From assembly GCA_963621975.1 (NCBI GenBank), contig CAVFGI010000002.1, forward strand, positions 48,601 to 112,600: 64,000 bases of DNA. Reading direction: 5' to 3'. The notes below the pieces were generated by a model. That model was not told where the DNA came from and did not search any database. It worked only from the letters and a program-made list of their open reading frames with translations. The position numbers and the translations under genes were made by a program. Every line of letters begins with the position of its first letter. The first letter of the stretch is position 1. Below are positions 16,336 to 23,705 of the stretch, in pieces. The stretch comes from UBA9732 sp963621975. Its GTDB lineage: Bacteria > Spirochaetota > Spirochaetia > Sphaerochaetales > Sphaerochaetaceae.

Positions 16336-17367
16336 TCACTTTGACATGTAGAAACTCTTGTACCACTGAGCGAACTTTCGTAAACCTTCTTGCAAAGATG
16401 TATGCGGTTTGAAGCCAAAGTCACGTTCTAAGGCAGAGGTATCGGCATAAGTGACAGGGACATCGCCCGGCTGCATAGGAACAAGCTTCTTGTGAGCATC
16501 AAAATCGTAGTCTGCAGGAAGTACACCGGCGTTGATGAGTTCTTGGGACAGGATTTGCACAAAATCAAGTAGATTTTCTGGATTGCTATTTCCAATGTTG
16601 TAGACAGCATAAGGTGGAATTGGAAGGCCATCATCGCCATTTTTCTTCTCTGGTGGCCTTTTCATCACGCGAGAGACGCCTTCAACAATGTCATCTACAT
16701 AGGTAAAATCGCGCTTGCAATTGCCATAATTGAAGATTTCAATGGTATCACCCTTAACTAACTTGTTTGTGAAGCTAAAATAAGCCATATCAGGCCGTCC
16801 GGCGGGACCGTAAACGGTGAAAAAGCGCAATCCAGTTGACGGGATATTGTAAAGTTTGCTGTAAGCGTGAGCCATAAGCTCGTTTGATTTCTTGGTGGCA
16901 GCGTACAAAGACACAGGATTGTCCACTTTGTCGTCCGTGGAGTATGGCACTTTCTTGTTGCTACCGTAGACGGAAGAGCTTGAAGCATAAACCAAATGCT
17001 CAACAGGATAGTGTCTGCATGCTTCAAGAATATTGTAAAACCCAATCAGATTGCTTTCTATGTATGCATCTGGATTTGTGATTGAATAGCGCACCCCGGC
17101 TTGAGCTGCAAGATTCACTACAATAAATGGCCTATACTGCTCAAATAAGCTATTTATAAGCTCTTTATTTGCAATATTTCCTTTGACAAAGCTGTAGTTA
17201 TCATACTTTTGAAGCTCATTTAGGCGTTCTTCCTTAATGCGAACATCATAGTAATCATTCATGTTATCAAGGCCAATTACCTTAATATCTTTTTCAGTTG
17301 TTAATAATCGTTTTACGAGATTGGCCCCAATAAAACCAGAGGCCCCAGTCACTAAAATAGTTTTCAT
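16336..17367 (-). CDS. NAD-dependent epimerase, UDP-glucuronate 4-epimerase type
   Basis: About 343 residues when started at the ATG at 17367 (MKTILVTGASGFIGANL). A longer reading to 17490 would translate a tandem repeat array and is rejected. It is a short-chain dehydrogenase-type epimerase with the GxxGxxG NAD loop, a catalytic YxxxK (YAATKK) and the signatures LAAQAGVRYSI.NP and YGPAGRPDMA. The last two are typical of enzymes interconverting UDP-glucuronate and UDP-galacturonate. It is first in the three-gene uronic-acid operon. UDP-glucose 4-epimerase is less likely because of those motifs. Confidence 0.88.
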   Translation of the reverse strand: MKTILVTGASGFIGANLVKRLLTTEKDIKVIGLDNMNDYYDVRIKEERLNELQKYDNYSFVKGNIANKELINSLFEQYRPFIVVNLAAQAGVRYSITNPDAYIESNLIGFYNILEACRHYPVEHLVYASSSSVYGSNKKVPYSTDDKVDNPVSLYAATKKSNELMAHAYSKLYNIPSTGLRFFTVYGPAGRPDMAYFSFTNKLVKGDTIEIFNYGNCKRDFTYVDDIVEGVSRVMKRPPEKKNGDDGLPIPPYAVYNIGNSNPENLLDFVQILSQELINAGVLPADYDFDAHKKLVPMQPGDVPVTYADTSALERDFGFKPHTSLQEGLRKFAQWYKSFYMSK

Positions 17368-17416
17368 GGGGCCACTATAACACAAAGTATTATAAATGCT
17401 AAGAGTTTGGGGCTTT

Positions 17417-17519
17417 GCAAAGCCTTGGAGGTTCGCAAAAACTTGAAGTCTCGCAAAGCCTTGGAGGGTGCAAAGCCTTGGAGGGTGCAAAGCCTTGGAG
17501 GTTGCAAAGCCTCTTTCAA
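17417..17519. repeat. Six 17-18 bp tandem repeats before the epimerase gene
   Basis: Units start at 17417, 17435, 17453, 17470, 17487 and 17504. The core is GCAAAGCCTTGGAGGGT, and units 3, 4 and 5 are nearly identical. The first unit overlaps the perfect palindrome GGCTTTGCAAAGCC (17411-17424). The array fills most of the space between the epimerase start and the end of the Bax-inhibitor-like gene. Confidence 0.8.
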
Positions 17520-17537
17520 TAATTAATTCTTGAGTAA

Positions 17538-18245
17538 TTAATTTCTGTTTGATTTTGAAGAAGAAAACAGCCTAAGCAAATACAGGAAGATGTTAATGAA
17601 GTCAAGATAAAGTGTTAAAGCACCAAGAATTGAAAGCTTAACATAAGTTGCTTCATCAATACCATAACCATAAGAATCATTCATTTGAATAATCTTTTGA
17701 GTATCCCAAGCTGTAAGACCAGCAAATAAGATAACACCAACAATGCTTATAAGGTAGTAAATTGCCTCAGCCTTGAAAATTAAATTAATAAGAGAGGCCA
17801 TTAAAACTCCCCATAATGCCATCATTAGAACTGATCTCCAACTGGAAAGATCTTTCTTTGTTGTCATTGCGTAAATGCTCATACCACCAAACATTAAAGC
17901 TGTAGTGAAGAAAGCTCTAGAGATTGTGACACTTGTATAAGCAATGAAAACAGAGCTCAAAGTACATCCAGTAAGAACTGAATAACCAATAAAACAACCA
18001 ATTGCAGCACCAGTGGACATTCTATTAATCATAGCAGAAAGAACAACCACAAGTACAAGTTGAGCGATGATAATTGCAATTATAGCTCCCGATGAATAAA
18101 TTGCGCTGAGAAGGTTTACATTATTTGCAACGCCGTAAGCTACAATACCAGTGAGTGCAAGACCTGCAGTCATCCACAGGTAAACGTTTTTAAGAAGACC
18201 ATTAACCCTAGTCTTTGGGGTTGAAATTATATTTTCCCTATTCAT
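17538..18245 (-). CDS. Bax inhibitor-1/YccA-family integral membrane protein
   Basis: 235 residues with seven hydrophobic segments. The N-terminal KNVYLWMTAGLALTGIVAY and the late aspartate-bearing AGLTAWDTQKI segment are hallmarks of the BI-1/YccA/YetJ family, whose bacterial members are pH-sensitive calcium-leak channels or modulators of FtsH. It lies alone on the minus strand, divergent from the RluA-type gene. The precise role here is unknown. Confidence 0.9.
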   Translation of the reverse strand: MNRENIISTPKTRVNGLLKNVYLWMTAGLALTGIVAYGVANNVNLLSAIYSSGAIIAIIIAQLVLVVVLSAMINRMSTGAAIGCFIGYSVLTGCTLSSVFIAYTSVTISRAFFTTALMFGGMSIYAMTTKKDLSSWRSVLMMALWGVLMASLINLIFKAEAIYYLISIVGVILFAGLTAWDTQKIIQMNDSYGYGIDEATYVKLSILGALTLYLDFINIFLYLLRLFSSSKSNRN

Positions 18246-18327
18246 ACCATTAATTTCATGAAAAAATAGCTTCTAGTCAAGCAAAAGGCTCTTGATTGAG
18301 TAAAACTTCGCAAAAATCACACATAAT

Positions 18328-18359
18328 AGGTTTTTTCAAAAAACCTTTTTAAATATAAT
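18328..18359 (+). promoter_or_regulatory. Palindrome and TATAAT box just before the RluA-type gene
   Basis: AGGTTTTTTCAAAAAACCT (18328-18346) is a perfect palindrome; TATAAT (18354-18359) lies only 13 bases before the ATG at 18373. Transcription from it would give a nearly leaderless message, and no ribosome binding site is visible. Confidence 0.4.
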
Positions 18360-18372
18360 CTTTAAAAGATAT

Positions 18373-19164
18373 ATGAAAAATCTTTCTAAAGACCTTCTTC
18401 TTTATGAATGCGAAAACTTTCTCTTATTAGATAAGCCACATGGGATGCCCACTGTGCCATTAAAGACGCAGCCTTTAAAAGGAACATTATTGGAACAAGC
18501 AAGCATAGCTTGTCCTGCTGTTTTAGAAGTTAAAGGAAAGAATTCTTGGGAAGGAGGAGCTATACATAGATTAGATACAGCAACCGCTGGTATAGTGCTA
18601 TTTGCAAAGAATCAATACTCCTATGAAATGATGAATACGCTTCAAGAAAACAACTTGTTTGAAAAATACTACATTGCACAAACTTTTGAAAATGATAGCC
18701 TTAAAGGCCTTGATATTGAAGAAAAATCGGGTATTATTATAATTTCAAGCTATTTTAGACCATTTGGACCCAAATCAAAAGAAGTCAGAGCAACTCTTGA
18801 TGAGAAAAAAGCAAGCCCAAAAGTCTTATACCAAACAGCAATACTACAAGATGCCAACGTTTTTTACTGTACTATTGTAAAAGGCTTTAGACACCAGATT
18901 AGAGCACATCTTGCTTGGACAGGACATCCAATAATTGGAGACAGTTTATATGGTTTGCAAGGTTTGCATGGTTTGCAAGGTTTGCATGGACAGAGTTATA
19001 ACAATGAAACACTTCAACTAGAGTGTGTGGGAATCTCCTTTCCAGTCATAGAAAATGGAGAAGAAAAGAAATATATCTTTAAAAAAAATGGCATGATGTC
19101 ACAAAAATTCCCTAGCCTTTGTAGGTTTGCAAATAGCACTGGAAATGTTATCATTCAACTATGA
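18373..19164 (+). CDS. RluA-family pseudouridine synthase
   Basis: 263 residues. The catalytic aspartate is in GGAIHRLDTATAGIVLFAKN (about 58-77), the RluA family signature; GFRHQIRAHLAWTGHPIIGDSLYG is the conserved C-terminal block. It isomerises uridine in rRNA or tRNA; the target cannot be assigned. An in-frame 9-bp repeat right after GDSLYG adds GLQGLHGLQGLHG, an unusual insertion. The gene overlaps the lipoprotein gene by four bases. ATG at 18373 has no clear ribosome binding site. Confidence 0.88.
   Translation: MKNLSKDLLLYECENFLLLDKPHGMPTVPLKTQPLKGTLLEQASIACPAVLEVKGKNSWEGGAIHRLDTATAGIVLFAKNQYSYEMMNTLQENNLFEKYYIAQTFENDSLKGLDIEEKSGIIIISSYFRPFGPKSKEVRATLDEKKASPKVLYQTAILQDANVFYCTIVKGFRHQIRAHLAWTGHPIIGDSLYGLQGLHGLQGLHGQSYNNETLQLECVGISFPVIENGEEKKYIFKKNGMMSQKFPSLCRFANSTGNVIIQL
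18952..18987 (+). repeat. In-frame 9-bp tandem repeat inside the pseudouridine synthase gene
   Basis: GGTTTGCAA and GGTTTGCAT alternate for four units (two 18-bp periods), encoding Gly-Leu-Gln/Gly-Leu-His. Copy number could vary by replication slippage without a frameshift. Confidence 0.85.
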
Positions 19165-19868
19165 AAAGAAGGCAATCTTTTAAGCTTTTTATCCTCATTC
19201 TCTCTTTGACTCTTTTAACTTTTTTTGTAAGTTCTTGTGCAAGCAGCATCAACTTTGAGTCTGAAGCAGAAGAATATGACTATGCACTTCACTATGCATT
19301 GGATAACTCAAACGAAAGTGCCATTTCAACACTGTATTTTAAAGTCACCCAATCCACTTGTTTTCTACCAACAAGCCTGTCTTTCATCCAAGAAAATGCC
19401 ACCCAAATTCCCGGGATGTCAAAACTACTTGCAGATTGGACTTCATACATGAATTCTTACACTTTACAGAGATTTGAAGATGTCCGTACATATCTAAATA
19501 CTATGGTTAGTTCGATGTCTTTTGAAAACCCCATAGAACTAGTTAGTCAGTCTGATGACAGTGCGTCAGTATCTTTTGAAGCAGTCTTTAGTGCAGAAAT
19601 AAAACTTTATATCAGACAAAATCTAAACGATGTTGATTTATCAAAATGGAACGAGGTTGCTTCTCAATATAAGGCATGGGCTGAAACTAGAAAAGTTTTG
19701 TTTAATGAGGACAATACAGCGCTTGGAGAAATAAATTTACTTGATGAGTTAGCAGACCACATATGTAGTTTATATTTTAAAAATTTGAAAGATGCTGAAA
19801 TTCTACTTAGAACAACTCCGGACCCAAATCTCGATAAAACAATTTCAAAGGTTTTTGGCTTAGAATAG
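19161..19868 (+). CDS. Predicted lipoprotein of unknown function
   Basis: 235 residues. Residues 1-28 form a lipoprotein signal peptide (KRRQ..., a hydrophobic LFILILSLTLLTFF, lipobox VSSC), so it should be membrane-anchored by an acylated cysteine. The mature part is rich in Asp, Glu and Ser with no recognisable domain. It overlaps the upstream RluA-type gene (ATGA) and is followed by rarA after 21 bases, so all three may form an operon. Function unknown. Confidence 0.75.
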   Translation: MKRRQSFKLFILILSLTLLTFFVSSCASSINFESEAEEYDYALHYALDNSNESAISTLYFKVTQSTCFLPTSLSFIQENATQIPGMSKLLADWTSYMNSYTLQRFEDVRTYLNTMVSSMSFENPIELVSQSDDSASVSFEAVFSAEIKLYIRQNLNDVDLSKWNEVASQYKAWAETRKVLFNEDNTALGEINLLDELADHICSLYFKNLKDAEILLRTTPDPNLDKTISKVFGLE

Positions 19869-19889
19869 CCCAAATAAAAAGAGGGAAAC

Positions 19890-22058
19890 ATGCAATTGTT
19901 TGATAGTTCACGAATTGAAATCAAAAATCAACCTCTAGCATATAGAATGAGACCAAGAACCCTTGATGAATACATAGGACAAGACCACATCGTAGGTCCA
20001 GGCAGACTTTTAAGACGCTCTATTCAAGCAGATCAGCTATCATCTGTAATTTTTTACGGACCTCCCGGAACAGGAAAAACCACACTGGCCCGAGTAATTG
20101 CAAACACAACAAAAAGTCATTTTTCTACAATCAATGCTGTTCTTTCTGGCGTCAAAGAATTACGAGATGAAATTCAGGAAGCCAAAGAAAGGCTAGATTT
20201 ATATGGTAAACGCACAATTTTATTTGTAGATGAAGTTCACAGATGGAATAAAAGCCAACAAGATGCCCTACTTCCTTGGGTTGAAAACGGCACCTTTATT
20301 TTAATTGGAGCAACCACAGAAAATCCTTTCTTTGAAGTAAATGCTGCTCTTGTAAGCCGTTCTAGGATTTTTCAGCTCAAACCTCTAACAAATGAAGACT
20401 TAACAAAAATTGCATGGCAAGCAATAAAAGACAAAGAACGTGGCTATGGAAACTTGGAAGTTTCGTTTGAAGATGGTGCTTTAGAACATCTTGTTGAGGT
20501 AGCATCTGGGGATGCTAGAAGTCTTTTAAATGCACTAGAGCTTGCGGTAGAAACAACGCCCAAGAATGGTAAAAAGGTCTACATTTCAAAAGAAACTGCA
20601 GAAGAGAGTATACAGAGAAAAGCTGTTCTTTATGACAAAGAAGGCGATTACCACTTTGACGTCATTAGCGCCTTCATTAAATCTCTGCGTGGAAGCGACC
20701 CCGATGCTGCTCTCTATTGGCTTGCTAAAATGGTTTATGCAGGAGAAGACCCACGCTTTATTTTCCGCAGAATGATGATTAGTGCCTGCGAAGACGTAGG
20801 ACTTGCGGACCCAAATGCTATTGTAGTTGTCCAGTCCAATGCAGCTGCCTTTAACATGATTGGAATGCCAGAAGGCCGATACCATCTAGCCCATGCTGCC
20901 CTCTATTTAGCAACCGCACCAAAAAGCAACAGCGCAATGGGCTTTTTTGACGCCCTAAAAAGCGTTGAGGAAGAAGCCACTATTGCAGAAGTGCCAAATC
21001 ACCTCAGAGATGCAAGTAGAGACTCCAAAGGCTTTGGTCATGGAGAAGGTTACATGTATCCACATGCCTACCAAGACCACTGGGTTGCACAACAATATCT
21101 TCCAAACGAACTTCAAGGCAAAATTTTCTATCATGTAGGCCAATTAGGCTATGAAAAACAAATTGCAGACACTGTAAACAAACGCCGAGAAATTCAACTC
21201 GAGAGCGTAGACGTTAATGCTTTTCCAGAAAATTTAACATTCTCTCCGGACGATAAAGGCAGAGACCTCTGGCTCAGGCGCACAGTTAGCGGACGAAGCA
21301 AAGCTCTCGAAGATTTGAGATCTCTAATGTTCTCAAAAACCAACATCATTCGTTCAGATAGAGTTCTCATTCTCAACGCAGGTCATGGACTACTTCTTTG
21401 GGAGGCCTTTAGAAAAACACCGGAAGGTTTAGCTGTTGCAGTTGTCCAGACACCAGAAGAACAGGCATATATAAGCCACTATCTTTCTTCCCTAGATGTT
21501 GTCTCGGCTCCTGTAGTTTTATGCAACAAAGATTTCTACTCTGCCCTCAATAGCTTGGATACCCAGATTGAAAATGGCATCCTCTTTGAGCACATCTTTG
21601 CACGAAACATTATCAAAAATAATCCCGATTCCTCTACTCTTTTAACAAAAATGAAAGAACATCTAGCACCTAACGGCAACATAATTTTATGTGAAACAAT
21701 AGCATCTGAAGCCTCTAGACTCTCTAATTTCATTCACATGGGTCCAACTCAAGATATTCTTTTAAAGGCAGAAACTATTGTCTATGACAACTACTGGACT
21801 AGAAAAGACCTCATAAAACTTTTGAATGAAAACTTTGGCTCAGTTGAACTTGAGGATTACAGCTTTACAGAATCAAGAATTGCAACGCCACAGGATGTTT
21901 CTAGGTGGATGGAAAAAAGTTATGGTCCAGCTATATTAAAAACTGATCCATCAATGACAGATGATAGACTAGAGAAGTTAAGTAAGGAATTAACCTCAAC
22001 TTTGTGTGCTGCACCACTTGAGTGGAACACTGTTTGTGTTATTGCAAAACTTAGATAG
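19890..22058 (+). CDS. rarA: RarA/MgsA AAA ATPase fused to a methyltransferase-like domain
   Basis: 722 residues, against roughly 440 for ordinary RarA. The N-terminal half is typical: QPLAYRMRPRTLDEYIGQ, Walker A GPPGTGKTT (57-65), Walker B LFVDEVHRWN (111-120), sensor GATTENPFFEVN, then the clamp-loader-like C-terminal region (DPDAALYWLAKMVYAGEDPRFI, LANP-type end). RarA works at stalled replication forks. From about residue 430 there is an additional Rossmann-like region (RVLILNAGHGLLLWEA; HLAPNGNIILCE) resembling a SAM methyltransferase with an imperfect glycine loop. Similar long forms exist in some other bacteria. It follows a lipoprotein gene and precedes tRNA-His. Confidence 0.9.
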   Translation: MQLFDSSRIEIKNQPLAYRMRPRTLDEYIGQDHIVGPGRLLRRSIQADQLSSVIFYGPPGTGKTTLARVIANTTKSHFSTINAVLSGVKELRDEIQEAKERLDLYGKRTILFVDEVHRWNKSQQDALLPWVENGTFILIGATTENPFFEVNAALVSRSRIFQLKPLTNEDLTKIAWQAIKDKERGYGNLEVSFEDGALEHLVEVASGDARSLLNALELAVETTPKNGKKVYISKETAEESIQRKAVLYDKEGDYHFDVISAFIKSLRGSDPDAALYWLAKMVYAGEDPRFIFRRMMISACEDVGLADPNAIVVVQSNAAAFNMIGMPEGRYHLAHAALYLATAPKSNSAMGFFDALKSVEEEATIAEVPNHLRDASRDSKGFGHGEGYMYPHAYQDHWVAQQYLPNELQGKIFYHVGQLGYEKQIADTVNKRREIQLESVDVNAFPENLTFSPDDKGRDLWLRRTVSGRSKALEDLRSLMFSKTNIIRSDRVLILNAGHGLLLWEAFRKTPEGLAVAVVQTPEEQAYISHYLSSLDVVSAPVVLCNKDFYSALNSLDTQIENGILFEHIFARNIIKNNPDSSTLLTKMKEHLAPNGNIILCETIASEASRLSNFIHMGPTQDILLKAETIVYDNYWTRKDLIKLLNENFGSVELEDYSFTESRIATPQDVSRWMEKSYGPAILKTDPSMTDDRLEKLSKELTSTLCAAPLEWNTVCVIAKLR

Positions 22059-22064
22059 TTCTTG

Positions 22065-22093
22065 TTGACTTTTTTTGTTCCATAGGGCATATT
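22065..22093 (+). promoter_or_regulatory. Probable promoter of the tRNA-His/tRNA-Arg unit
   Basis: TTGACT (22065-22070) and CATATT (22088-22093) with a 17-base spacer, about 20 bases upstream of tRNA-His. Confidence 0.4.
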
Positions 22094-22113
22094 TACTGCA
22101 GTCAACAAACAAT

Positions 22114-22186
22114 GGTGGAAGTAGTTCAACGGTAGAGCCCCAGATTGTGGATCTGGTTGTTGCGGGTTCGAGCCCCGTCTTCCACC
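22114..22186 (+). tRNA. tRNA-His (anticodon GTG)
   Basis: Cloverleaf readable by eye. Acceptor GTGGAAG pairs with CTTCCAC, with the extra G at -1 (22114) typical of tRNA-His facing C73. The anticodon loop is in GATTGTGGATC (GTG), and the T arm is GCGGGTTCGAGCCCCGT. CCA is not encoded. Confidence 0.95.
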
Positions 22187-22202
22187 CTTTTTTATTTTAG
22201 GA

Positions 22203-22276
22203 GCACCTGTAGCTCAATTGGATAGAGCGTCGGACTTCGAATCCGCAGGTTACAGGTTCGAGCCCTGCCAGGTGCA
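22203..22276 (+). tRNA. tRNA-Arg (anticodon TCG)
   Basis: Acceptor GCACCTG pairs with CAGGTGC, discriminator A. The anticodon loop CTTCGAA gives TCG. T arm ACAGGTTCGAGCCCTG. CCA is not encoded. Its last 17 bases, GAGCCCTGCCAGGTGCA, are repeated three more times downstream at a 133-bp period. Confidence 0.95.
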
Positions 22277-22306
22277 AGGTAATAAAGCTGGCTCAGTGGG
22301 CGAGAT

Positions 22307-22382
22307 GCTCCGCGGTAGGAAGACGCGAAACGTTGAGCGTCTGAAGCGGAGCTGGCCTGTAGGTGCGACCTTCCTCTGGAGC
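22307..22382 (+). ncRNA. Candidate structured RNA, array unit 1
   Basis: Outer helix GCTCCGC (22307-22313) with GCGGAGC (22346-22352). Internal loop GGTAGGA on one side and GAA on the other. Inner helix AGACGC (22321-22326) with GCGTCT (22337-22342). The conserved tail ends GCGACCTTCCTCTGGAGC. The element after tRNA-Lys has the same structure with compensating base changes. The strand is inferred from tRNA orientation. Confidence 0.5.
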
Positions 22383-22439
22383 ACCAAAAGGCGAGCCCTG
22401 CCAGGTGCAAGGTAATAAAGCTGGCTCAGTGGGCGAGAT

Positions 22440-22515
22440 GCTCCGCGGTAGGAAGACGCGAAACGTTGAGCGTCTGAAGCGGAGCTGGCCTGTAGGTGCG
22501 ACCTTCCTCTGGAGC
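22440..22515 (+). ncRNA. Candidate structured RNA, array unit 2
   Basis: Identical copy of the unit 1 structure, shifted by 133 bases. Confidence 0.5.
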
Positions 22516-22572
22516 ACCAAAAGGCGAGCCCTGCCAGGTGCAAGGTAATAAAGCTGGCTCAGTGGGCGAGAT

Positions 22573-22648
22573 GCTCCGCGGTAGGAAGACGCGAAACGTT
22601 GAGCGTCTGAAGCGGAGCCGGCCTGTAGGTGCGACCTTCCTCTGGAGC
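22573..22648 (+). ncRNA. Candidate structured RNA, array unit 3
   Basis: Same structure shifted by another 133 bases; the helices are unchanged and only the base after the outer helix differs (C for T). Confidence 0.5.
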
Positions 22649-22685
22649 ACCAAAAAGCGAGCCCTGCCAGGTGCAAGGTAATAAG

Positions 22686-22710
22686 ACCGGTCATTTTGGC
22701 CGGTTTTGTT
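22686..22710 (+). terminator. Terminator of the tRNA unit
   Basis: ACCGG (22686-22690) pairs with CCGGT (22700-22704), followed by TTTTGTT. It directly follows the last tRNA-3'-end copy. Confidence 0.6.
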
Positions 22711-22718
22711 ATTTTTGC

Positions 22719-22740
22719 AAGCTGGCTCAGTGGGCGAGAT
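22719..22740 (+). repeat. Truncated fragment of the 133-bp unit beyond the terminator
   Basis: Starts AAGCTGGCTCAGTGGGCGAG; the 22 bases equal the segment that follows GGTAAT in each full unit. Here the terminator separates it from the tRNA end, as in the tRNA-Lys element, suggesting this was the original arrangement. Confidence 0.85.
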
Positions 22741-22929
22741 ATGGTCGCAATGAACCAATTGCTCTTATAAGACTATTTCTACTAAAAAAACACTTTTTTG
22801 AAATTTTTAGCATACTTTTTCTACTAAATTTTTAAAAATGCATCAAAATTAGTAGAAAGCTATTAGATGCAATGTGAATTAGAAAGGAAATACTTTTGTT
22901 TGCTATGGTTCTATCGTTTTTTAGTTGTT
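22741..22929. other. AT-rich gap with repeated TTTCTACTAAA motifs
   Basis: No gene seen. TTTCTACTAAA occurs near 22776 and TTTTCTACTAAA near 22816, and an inverted TTAGTAGAAA near 22850. Possible hairpin or protein-binding sites; nothing more can be said. Confidence 0.4.
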
Positions 22930-23703
22930 TTAATTATCTCTACTTAATGTTTCTGGCCTTGCTGAAATAACTGTTTTGTTAGGCTCAACCGAGTGAGTAA
23001 GCCACACGTTACCACCAATAATACAGCCATCCCCTATTGTAGTATCTCCACCAAGGATTGTGGCACCAGAATATATGATGACATTATTTCCTATATTGGG
23101 GTGCCTTTTCTTTCCTCTGATCATCATACCTTCTTTGTTGAATTCAAAGCTTTTTGCGCCAAGGGTTACTCCTTGGTATATTTTGACGTTGTTACCTATG
23201 ACTGTTGTCTCGCCAATTACAACTCCAGTTCCATGGTCAATGAAAAAGTGACTTCCAATGGTTGCTCCGGGATGAATATCTATTCCTGTTTGAGAGTGTG
23301 CGTACTCGGTAAGCATTCTTGGCAAAAGAGGAATTTCCATTTGATAAAGAACATGTGCAATTCTATAAATACCAACAGCTTCAAAAGCAGGATAAGATAA
23401 CATAATTTCTTCTCTGCTTTTTGCAGCAGGATCTCCTTCATAAGCAGCCACGATATCGGTTTCAATGATGGCCTGAATCTCATCTAATCTTGAAGAAAAT
23501 TCAGTTATTTGCGAACAATAAGCATCTTTTTCTTTATAAACACAGGCCAAACACGAGCATAAAAGCATTTTTGTTTTTGATAATCTCTCTTCTTTGCTTA
23601 AATCTTCAGATTCAAAAATTAGAGGATCAAAATAAGCTTTAAAGGAATTCCAAAATTCAATCAAACGGGGCTTTAATGTTGCATATGAAGGTTTTTGTTC
23701 CAT
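22930..23703 (-). CDS. cysE: Serine O-acetyltransferase
   Basis: 257 residues. It transfers acetyl from acetyl-CoA to L-serine, the first step of cysteine synthesis. After a helical N-terminal region come AHSQTGIDIHPGATIGSHFFIDHG and VIGNNVKIYQGVTLGAKSF, the left-handed beta-helix hexapeptide repeats with the catalytic histidines. The form resembles the EpsC/SAT group of anaerobes more than the shorter E. coli CysE. It is separated from cysK by two bases, so the two final steps of cysteine synthesis are co-expressed. Confidence 0.93.
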   Translation of the reverse strand: MEQKPSYATLKPRLIEFWNSFKAYFDPLIFESEDLSKEERLSKTKMLLCSCLACVYKEKDAYCSQITEFSSRLDEIQAIIETDIVAAYEGDPAAKSREEIMLSYPAFEAVGIYRIAHVLYQMEIPLLPRMLTEYAHSQTGIDIHPGATIGSHFFIDHGTGVVIGETTVIGNNVKIYQGVTLGAKSFEFNKEGMMIRGKKRHPNIGNNVIIYSGATILGGDTTIGDGCIIGGNVWLTHSVEPNKTVISARPETLSRDN

Positions 23704-23705
23704 TT

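Larger units (their letters stand above)
22260..22684 (+). repeat. 133-bp tandem array starting from the tRNA-Arg 3' end
   Basis: Three full units (22260-22392, 22393-22525, 22526-22658) and a partial fourth (22659-22684). Every unit opens with GAGCCCTGCCAGGTGCA, the 3' end of the tRNA, then AAGGTAATAA. Units differ at only a few bases (for example C for T at 22619, A for G at 22657). The array is visibly richer in G and C than its surroundings. It recalls the tyrT repeats of E. coli, whose 178-bp units also carry the tRNA 3' end. Long reading frames across it are only repeats of the same translation. Confidence 0.95.

Noticed and set aside
17368..17490. 41-residue N-terminal extension of the UDP-glucuronate 4-epimerase-like protein
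   Set aside because: It is translated 17-18 bp repeats and precedes a perfect family start at 17367.
22260..22684. Reading the 133-bp array as a CRISPR array
   Set aside because: Units are contiguous and nearly identical over their whole length, with no unique spacers and no cas genes.
22260..22684. Integron attC-type cassette array
   Set aside because: No RYYYAAC/GTTRRRY core pair at unit ends and no integrase; the unit boundary is the tRNA 3' end.
22192..22758. Several overlapping open frames of 60-133 residues on both strands in the tRNA-Arg repeat array
   Set aside because: They are the same translation repeated by the 133-bp period, cross tRNA-Arg, and have no start signals; the array is better explained as RNA or repeat DNA.
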